From Vitrella brassicaformis (Eukaryota > Sar > Vitrellaceae), in NCBI GenBank assembly GCA_001179505.1, contig CDMY01000738.1, positions 113,578 to 177,577 on the forward strand: DNA of 64,000 nt, in the 5' to 3' direction. The notes beneath the pieces are model-generated. The model was not told the DNA's origin. It saw nothing but the letters and a program-made list of their open reading frames with translations, and did not search any database. The translations under genes and the position numbers were made by a program. Numbering within the stretch: the stretch's first letter is position 1; the number at the start of each line of letters is the position of its first letter. This document shows, piece after piece, positions 56,664 through 64,000 of this stretch.

Positions 56664-57630
56664 CTGACTCATTCATTTCTCTGGAGAGGCTGTCGGTGTC
56701 CTGGTTGGGTTTCCGTGCGGTTTGGGCTGTAATGGGGTGGGTGGGCCAGTGCACGTGGTCGATCGAATGTCCGATTACCCTGCGGACATTCGATGACTGC
56801 GACGGACGATCGACGAGATTTTTCTTTGCGTGTCCGTCCACACGAGTCGATTGGGGCTGGATCACATCATGGACGGCCCATTGCTGTGATGGTTGAGGGG
56901 CATTCGTGTGTGTGTGGACGGCTCTGTCTGTGCTGGTGGCTGATGGATGGATGGATGGATGACGTTGATGACCCTCATTGATTGATTCACTTATCAATCG
57001 ACAGCAAACGAATGTCACAGAGCTGTCTGTCGGCCCCACGTACGTACGGGCACCACCGCACTCACTCACAGCAGCACGACAGCCAATGGATCGGATGAAA
57101 TGGAAAAAGGAGCTCACACATTTGTGTAGCCAGGCAGGCAGGCAGACAGATAAGATAGACACAAATACAAAGGCACCCATGTCAGTCAACAACTCAAACT
57201 CGTGCTTGCGAGCGTGAAGTGACATGTGTGTGCATGCACAAAGCTACTGACCTGAGAGTATGGTGCCGGTAGCTGGCTACTCAATGCTGGCCGCCCAGCT
57301 GCATGATCGATTCTTCCTCGTGCATTAAAGCGGCATGACAGGCAGACAGTCAGACAGTCAGACAGTCAGACGGGCAGGCACTCACTGGCTGCAGACAGGT
57401 AAGGTAGGCCAGGGAGGAACAGCAGCAGCAGTGTTGCCATCAATGCCCCTCCTCCAGGTGACCGTGATAGTGATAATACAGCACCCGAGTGAATAGAGCA
57501 CACAAGCCGAAATCGAATCCATCACGGCACGGACCACACACATGAGGCTCTCACTCATAAGTTTGTCCATATGCAGCACAGCCGCCACTGCCGGTGGGTC
57601 AGCCGCCGCATGTCACCCACCACACATACA
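56664..57630. other. Spacer between convergent genes in the right arm
   Basis: Homologous to 26076-26959 in inverse orientation. Contains GGATGGATGGATGGAT at about 56943-56960 and GACAGTCAGACAGTCAG near 57345-57370. No gene. Confidence 0.6.
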
Positions 57631-60011
57631 TCACGACTTCATCTCGTGGTCGGCCTCGCCCTCTTGCTCCTGCTGCTGCTGGTGGCCCTCCATCTCTTCT
57701 CGTGGCCGCTTCGTTCCGCGACGTAGCTGAGTGATACAGAAGAAGCAAGCCACTGTGTTTGGTTCACTCGGGCAAGCAATCGGGTTTTGTGGGGGTACCT
57801 GATCATTCTCCTGCCGCAGGCGCTCGACCTTGGCCTCCAAACGCTGCCGAGCGTCCTTCTCCTGCATAGCCAAAACAAGTACACACAAACAGACCGTGGG
57901 AGGGCACAGAGAAAGGAACAGGTGTGGCTGGTACTTGACGCACCTGATCTCTCTCCTGACGCAGCTGTTCCTTTTCGGCCCCGAAACGCTGCCGCTCGGC
58001 TTCATGAGCCTTCTGCCGATCAGTCGCCTCCTGTGTGCCAGAGACACATCCAAGCACACAGAGCAATAGTGGGTGAGAGGGCACAGAGGGAATATCAGAC
58101 CGCCGAATGGGATCGGCTAACCTTGACAAGAGCATCGTACAGCTGATGGAAACGTTTGTCTCCTCGTCCGTCGAAGGCCTCCTCGACGGCCTCCGTGACT
58201 GCGGTGTCGAAGGCCGTGCGCACTGCTGCTGGGAGCGTGGGCAGGACGGGGAGGACAGCAGCCACATCAGCAGGATTCTTCTCAATGAAGCCGGCCGTCA
58301 GCTTCGAAACGATGATGTCACAGCTCTTCTCCGGCAGATCACCGACCGCCGCCGCCCAGCACAGCATGAGTCGGAGGGGGTGATCGCGCACCTTGATCAG
58401 GTACTTCAGTATGCGAAGAGCGACCTCACGACGAATCGACCTGAAAAGGCGGACACCAATCGAGCCATGCACCACCAGTGTATCTGCAGCTGTGCATTAA
58501 TGCGTTTGTGTTCCCTCTTTGCTCACCTGGCCATGTGTGTGACGTCATCCCACCGCCCCTCCTTGACACACAGCCGGAGGTAGTGAAGGGCAAGAGCGCG
58601 CATCGGGAAGTGTCGCACCGTCACTGCCATGATGACGTCCTTGAGCCGCGCCTCTCCCGCCCCTTGCTGGGCAAGCGACTCGCGCGAGATGTTGCGTCGG
58701 TTGATGAACGTCGTGCCCCTGCCTCCCCCCAGCACCTGCACAATGAAGCGACGCACAGACGGGCCGCCGTCCCTCATGCGGATCTCCCTACTGGCCGCCT
58801 CGTGTAGCTCGATGACCTTCCGGCCGGCACCGCTGTGTGCTGCTCGCGCCGCTGCCGCCGTGCCATCGCCATCAGCACCACCGCCGGCGATCTCCAGAGA
58901 GCCGTCAGCAGCGAAGCACCTCACGAACGACTCCCCCTCCGCGCCGTCATCGACACTGTTGAAGGCGATGTCCCAGCCGCCGACGTCTGCAATTTTCGCA
59001 TTGCCGTCGCCTATGGCGTTGGGGGGCGGGTCACGAGATGTGGGAGCGGAATTGGGAAGGGTGTAGGGATGGGGAAGACCCGCGAGCGTCATCGAGAACC
59101 CGAGGCACGTCACGGATCCCTGCTGGTTGTTGGCGAAGGGCTGTGCGGTCACTGAAGAGGGCTCAATGAACACGTCAGCCTCGAAGGCAGCCGCTGCAGC
59201 AGACACAACACAGCAGGGCAATCATCCAAGTAGGCATTGCAGCCCGCTGCCTCCCCTCGTACCATATGCGGCAGCTAATGATTCAGAACCGGTGGCCATC
59301 GTGATGAACTGGGCGACCTCCTGGTGGCCAACATCGATGCGACCATGGGATAGCCCATCCACCAGGCTGTCCACCAAGCTGATGGCTGCTTCGATGGCGT
59401 CATTCGTCTCGTCCTCGCGTTTCTCACGCCGACGCCACTGGGCACTGATAACCTCGGGCTTCTTGCGCAGCGCCGGCAGCAGGGCCGTGCGAATGTCCTT
59501 GTGCTGGTGGATGAGGCGGGCGACGAAGGCGTAGCGGCTGAAGCTGTCCAGCAGACTGGTGGCGAGCTGATTGTCATGCAGCCAGCCTCCCACCACCACC
59601 TGTAGCACACAGACCAAGGACACATCAACTCGCAGCTCACGTGACCCTCTTAACTTGTTTAGCGCACCTTGCGATGGATGCCCCAGAGCAGGCTTTGGTT
59701 GCTGCCCGGTGTGAAGATCTTGTCGGTATCGAACTGCAGGTAGTCGAGTGCAATCATCACATCCAGCAGGTTGTCATTGCTCAGCGAATCGATGATGTCC
59801 AGCTCATGCTGCAGCACCACCACACCGACGGCTCGGCTGATCCGCTCGATGCGCACTTCACGCTGCTGGCCCTCCTGGAATTCGCCATCAAGGACCTGCA
59901 CGGACGCACACAGAGATGAGGAATGGCCACGGGCATTTCTGATCTGCTGCGTCCGGTGCTGTGTCTGACCTGCTGGAAGTACTTGATGGACTGCTCGACG
60001 AGAGCACTCAT
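57631..60011 (-). CDS. Coiled-coil-ending orphan protein, right-arm copy
   Basis: Paralogue of 23671-26075 with the same exon plan: start MSALVEQSIKYFQQ, then VLDGEFQEGQQREVRIERIS, VVVGGWLHDNQLATSLLDSF, the GSVTCLGFSMTLAGLPHPYT domain, AAVLPVLPTLPAAVRTAFDT, a coiled coil (EKDARQRLEAKVERLRQEND type) and tail KRPREEMEG ... HEMKS, TGA at 57631. The first exon is truncated relative to the left copy, the centre has an Ala/Gly insertion (DGTAAAARAAHSGAG), and the coiled-coil exon adds GRRLMKPSG/QKAHEAERQRFGAEK-like residues. All splice sites appear intact, so both copies may be active. Confidence 0.75.
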
Positions 60012-60587
60012 CGCAGCAGGACTCGCCGACAGATAGCTACCAGCTCGGGCGGCAAACGCGGTTTGTTTGACGGGCCTTCGCGCCTCGAGGAGATCAGACG
60101 TTCTTAGTCGGCGCTATCAAATGCGGTGAAGAATGCGCGCACAGCCACACAAAACAGTGCGGACTGTCATTCCCGCTCACTCGTGTCCATCTTTGTGTGT
60201 GTGCTGTCCTACCTCAGGTACTCGTTGTTCGGTGAGGAGCCTCAGGCTGGCCGTCTGTTTGTCTGTCTGAAGCACACCTCTGGTGGCGTCTGCCCGGCCA
60301 CTTCTCGTCCTTGCTCAAGAGCAGCTTGAAGGGCAGGTGCACAAACGCATGCACATGCATGGCCAGATGCTTGGCCATAGCAGACAGACAGACAGACAGG
60401 CACAAGATGGATCGGATGCATGATGCGGCACATGCGCCGCCACTCTCACTCTGTATATGTACCCACGGCACATGACATGTGTTGTATCCCTCTCTCTGTG
60501 TGCATGCTGGCTGTCGTTCGTTATGTAGGTGTGGCTGTCTGTCGTTGAGGGGAGCAACTCACTCTCCCTGCCTGCCCGTCGCGCACG
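60012..60587. other. Intergenic spacer
   Basis: No exon supported. CAGACAGACAGACAG run at about 60383-60399 and CT-rich sequence before the next gene. Confidence 0.5.
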
Positions 60588-62321
60588 ATGTCTGACCTGC
60601 CCAGCAGCAGCAGCTGCAGGCTCAGCTTCTGCGTCCACAGATCAGCGCCGAACCCCTACCACGACTACAGCGGCTACAACTACGACCCCAACAGCAAGCC
60701 GTACAACGACTATCAGTACTACGTGGTGCTGCCTGTGGGCGCGAGTGTGGCGACGTTTGAGCTGACCGAGGGCGTCGTCAGCCGCACCATCACGCCCACG
60801 CGGGCACGGCAGCTCATCGCCAATAACGGAGCCGACCCATGCGTACGGGTCACCGTGGTGTGGGGCTACAAGCGTACGTCGTCATTCATGGGCTACGGAA
60901 GACACCCGCCGCAGGTGGCCGAGTATCCTCTCATGGATCTGGCCATCGACCACGACCTCGACAGCCTGGTCAATGGAGAGGACGTCATGTACGGCGTGCG
61001 CTGGCCGGACCATCCAGACGGCGTGAGTGTGGTCATGGCCATGCTTGAGGGCGGAGCGGACGTCGGCATGGCCCTCGGCATCGCTGTCGAGCGCATCAAT
61101 GAAGCCGTCGTGGACGCGGCCCTGCAGCACCGCCCCGACCCGAATGCGTCGACGGCCGTCGGCATCCAAGGCTGCGTCGGCCGCATGCTCGAGAAGGGAC
61201 GGCGCAGCGATGCCCGTGCTGCCACGTGCACACGCATCTTCCTCAAGCTCGTGAAGCGCAACCCGACATTGGTGAGCGACGACACGCGAGTGGGCGGCAT
61301 CTGTGGCCGCCTCGCCGGCAGTCCGGGACAAGAGCCGGCAGCAAGTGTGGACGAAGCCTTCTGTGACACACTCTTCGACACCCCCCGCCCGCTGCAGGCC
61401 ACCTCCTTCGCCTCCCTCGTCCACGCAGCCATTGAGAGCGGGTCTGTCGCTGCCTTCAAGTGGCTGTGCCGCAAGAACCGAGCTGCGACAATGACCTACA
61501 TCAATTCGCCAAGGGGGGGAGTAGCCGGAGGAACGCCTCTCCACTGCATTGCGTTTGGTCGTGGGCGGCTGCCGGCATCCCAGGCGATCAAGAATATGCA
61601 GTTCATCCGCCAGATGCTCGTGCTCGGGGCGTCCTTCGAGTCGGCTGTGGGCCAAGGACTGCAGCGTATGGACCTCGTGCGCGACGTCTGAGGTTTGCAT
61701 CTGAGGACGCTGTCAGACATGCGTCAGGTGCAGACGGTCATCAACGGCTCACTCGAATTCATGGCGCATCTGGCAGCGGAGCTCACTGACATCCTCGACA
61801 CAGCGACGGCCCGGCAGCAGCACCAGCAGCAGCACCAGACGGCCGTCATCGCCCCCCCTCAGCAGATGGGTCCGTTCGCCAGGCGCGTTGCCGCCTTCTG
61901 TGTGCCCATCCCCGACCAGGAAATTGAGGACCAGACACGCCTCGGTCAGCGTGTCAATGCGGCCATCCGTCGGTTCACCGCCGCGGCTGCGCATGCCTTT
62001 GCCGCGAGCGATGGCGAGGCGCCGGCGAGCGTGTCGTCGCTCATGTGCTTCGTGCTGGGGCAGCCGGGCGGCCCGCAGGTGGGCGTGCGGGAGGTGGTCG
62101 TCAAGTCGATAGCGGACGAGGCGGCCCGACATGGCCTGACGATAGCAGGGCTGCCGACTCTTGTGCCGACGTTCGACCTGCGCGACGTGGGGTATGTGCG
62201 AAGGGTGGGCGGCAGCGAGGCGTTTGAGCCGATGCATCTCGAGTCGCTGACAGACAGGCAGCCGGGCGAGTCGCCGGGTCTGGCCAATGTGCCGCCCTTG
62301 TGGGTACTTAACTGGCTTTGA
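60588..62321 (+). CDS. Ankyrin-like orphan protein with one probable short intron
   Basis: From MSDLPSSSSCRLSFCVHRSA. The frame is open to a TGA at 61689 and continues in the same frame to a second stop at 62319-62321. A 51-nt GT-AG intron at 61666-61716 (GTATGG ... CTGTCAG) removes the TGA in phase and gives about 560 residues. The first part has a Tyr-rich stretch (NPYHDYSGYNYDPNSKPYND), a strand-rich region (YYVVLPVGASVATFELTEGV), then irregular ankyrin-like repeats (SVVMAMLEGGADVGMALGI, AAIESGSVAAFKWLCRKNRA, GGTPLHCIAFGRGRLPASQA). The C-terminal part (EFMAHLAAELTDILDTATAR, Gln/His tract, VRRVGGSEAFEPMHLESLTD) resembles the end of substrate-binding ankyrin proteins in its TFDLRDVGYVRR strand, but no name is warranted. 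Confidence 0.7.
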
Positions 62322-63802
62322 CCTTTGTAAGTGTATATCTGCCGTCCTTCCTTTTTGGTACGTACGGTTTTCTTCCTTCCTTATCAAGCAAGCGCCCGGC
62401 GTGTGTTTGTGCTCCATTGTCTGCCTGTCTGCTGCGGTAGACTCACTGACCGACTCCATGGATGGATGGAAGAAAGTATGCAGTACACTGACTGACCAGT
62501 ATATGTGGAGTGTGTGGTGGGTGGTGCGATCGGTCGATCATGAAGTGGTTGTGTGCTCTAGTGTCACGGTGACGGAGGGGGGTTTTGATGGCCTGCTGCC
62601 TGCCTTCCCCTCACCGTCCTGCATGCCTACCTGCCCGTCTGTCTGTCTATCTGTCGCCCGCCAGTCATGTCGTTTTAATGCACAGCTGGGCGGAAGCAGA
62701 GACAGGGCAGCCAGCCTCACTCGCGGCGCATTGATTGCATGGCCTTATCGCTGTCGTGCTGCCTGTCTGTCTGTCTGTCTGTCTGTCTGTCTGCCGCCCC
62801 TTCCTGTTATCTGTCGATAGCTTAGTAGCCACAGCCATGGCTGCCTCTCTCTCTCTCTCTCTGTTTTGATGGGACGACACACATGCCTCGCTTCTCCTTT
62901 CCATCCATCCATCCATCCATCCATCCATGTCTGTGTGTGTTTCACACTCGTCGTCCATTCACACACACACACAGACACACACCATCATACCAGACAGACA
63001 GACAGCTCCGATGCAGTCAGTCATTTTTGCCAGCCCCTTTGTACACGGCGTTGATGCCGTGCCGAGGGGGCGGGTGGGTGTTTGGGTTCCCTTCCTGTGT
63101 GTGTCGTCCTGCATTCACATCGGTTTGCGTCCCCCTCCTGCATGGCGCTCGGTCACGACTCGAGGCTCTCTTGCTGAACGTTTCCATGTACATACGTACA
63201 CAACGCACATTGATGCAGTTGGATCCGTCCATTGTGCATGATGGATGGTATGTGGTGGGTGGGGTGCGATGCGTGTCAGTCATGTGCCCGTGGTCCGTCT
63301 CTGCTGCCTTGCCTGGTACCTGTGGACGTCCGTACGTACGTATTTGTCTCTCTGTCTGTCTGTCTTTCTGTCTGTCTCTAGACAGAGCTATGTACATACA
63401 TATACTGAGTGTGCACATCAAGTGCACATTGGGCCCTCCCTAAGCTTGCTTCTCTCTGTCCGAATGTGTTGCCCGGTGGCTGACTTGGTGATGCCTGGGC
63501 GGTCGCAGATAGACAGTGCGGCCGTGGAGGTGTGTGAGGACGTGTGAGTGAACAAAAAGCGCTGCAGCTCGAGCCGCCGGTTTAACGCATTTTCTGTTTC
63601 GCCTGGGCCACTGCAGCAGCAGCAGTGCGTCAGAAACATGCATTCAATCATCTCGCTCCCTCGCCATTTGCGAGCTAATTTGCGAAAGGGGTGAGTCACT
63701 CTTCTCGGGGTTGGTGAGTCACTCGGCAAACTCTTGACGACTTCCTGGTCTGCATAAGCTGCTCTACAGGCCTCTTCTTGCGCTTATCGTTCACACGTCG
63801 AG
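62322..63802. repeat. Repeat-rich spacer (CTGT, CATC, CA arrays)
   Basis: CTGTCTGTCTGTCTGT at 62764-62792, CATCCATCCATCCATC at 62903-62930, CA and CAGA runs at 62960-63005, and GTACGTACGT near 63330. No gene seen. Confidence 0.6.
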
Positions 63803-63991
63803 ATGTCGGCGCCTCCAGCAGCAGCAGCAGCGGCTTCATCATTCTCCCCATCTCTCGACTCCAACATGAGCCCTTCATCGATAGGCCGCATCATGACTGT
63901 CAAGGACGTCGTGGGCGAGGCCATGCAGTACCTCCAGTACGCCGACGTGCGCTCACTGATCATCTCCCTGGGGCGAATGACGCCTCAAGAG
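63803..63991 (+). CDS. First exon of a gene that runs off the window
   Basis: ATG at 63803 (MSAPPAAAAAASSFSPSLDS, then SSIGRIMTVKDVVGEAMQYL and DVRSLIISLGRMTPQE) up to a GTAGGC donor at 63992. An Ala/Ser-rich start is followed by a helical segment (AMQYLQYADVRSLIISLGRM). Too short to classify; the rest lies beyond the window. Confidence 0.6.
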
Positions 63992-64000
63992 GTAGGCAGG

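Larger units (their letters stand above)
55004..60011. repeat. Right arm of an inverted segmental duplication
   Basis: Inverted counterpart of 23671-28627, with the same gene order, introns and spacer. The arms have diverged by substitutions and indels; for instance the first exon of the coiled-coil gene is much shorter here (SALVEQSIKYFQQ). The 26.4 kb between the arms holds unrelated genes. Confidence 0.85.

Noticed and set aside
61689-61691. TGA as a recoded sense codon (selenocysteine or Trp) in the ankyrin-like gene
   Set aside because: A 51-nt GT-AG intron removes it in frame, and other genes here use TGA as a normal stop (for example 32552, 43996, 26075).
1-64000. tRNA, rRNA or other structured RNA genes
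   Set aside because: I looked for cloverleaf-type and rRNA-like stretches by eye and found none that I could support; a covariance-model search would be decisive.

Overview
The window looks like nuclear DNA of an intron-rich, GC-rich unicellular eukaryote. Genes are split into many short exons with GT-AG introns (the smallest clear one is 58 nt), and introns and spacers are full of CA, GA, CATC and CAGA runs. The gene set (single-domain voltage-gated cation channel with an EF-hand, shugoshin, DnaJ-X protein, organelle-type helical-repeat protein, CCCTAAA-like interstitial motifs) fits an alveolate alga of the chromerid type such as Vitrella. That placement is inference from style and content, not a database match. 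Exon borders were read by eye, keeping splice sites and codon phase consistent; 5' ends are less certain than 3' ends.

Layout. 0.1-7.3 kb: a tandem pair of orphan minus-strand genes (102-1443 and 5892-7277) flanking a plus-strand orphan gene (1964-4739). 7.5-21.1 kb: a decayed gene family in three pieces (A 7504-9353, B 17737-18957, C 20495-21123). Piece A carries a 496-bp DNA-transposon-like insertion. A 300-N gap (10702-11001), a secreted SMP-30-type gene, a divergently paired 167-aa orphan and a lower-confidence gene at 15.0-17.3 kb lie between. 21.4-22.7 kb: a shugoshin gene.

22.9-28.6 kb and 55.0-60.0 kb form a pair of about 5-kb inverted duplicate arms. Each arm holds a coiled-coil-ending gene (615 aa in the left arm) and a convergent two-span membrane-protein gene. 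At the outer side of the membrane-protein gene each arm shares a promoter stretch with an unrelated partner: a bacterial-style solute-binding/VWA membrane protein (28824-32552) on the left, a DnaJ-X gene (51401-54868) on the right.

Between the arms lie, in order: the SBP-VWA gene, a predicted mitochondrial/plastid helical-repeat protein, a secreted single-domain rhodanese, a Cys-rich protein, a single-domain voltage-gated cation channel carrying a 35-bp frameshifting tandem duplication, a small orphan, an M17 leucine aminopeptidase, a large multi-span membrane protein and the DnaJ-X gene. After the right arm come an ankyrin-like gene with a probable 51-nt intron and the first exon of a gene that runs off the end.

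There is no operon logic here; the genes are independent. The most notable structures are the 8-bp-TSD transposon with its natural empty site, the permuted decayed gene copies, the inverted segmental duplication with different partner genes, and the bacterial-type SBP-VWA fusion on a eukaryotic membrane anchor.
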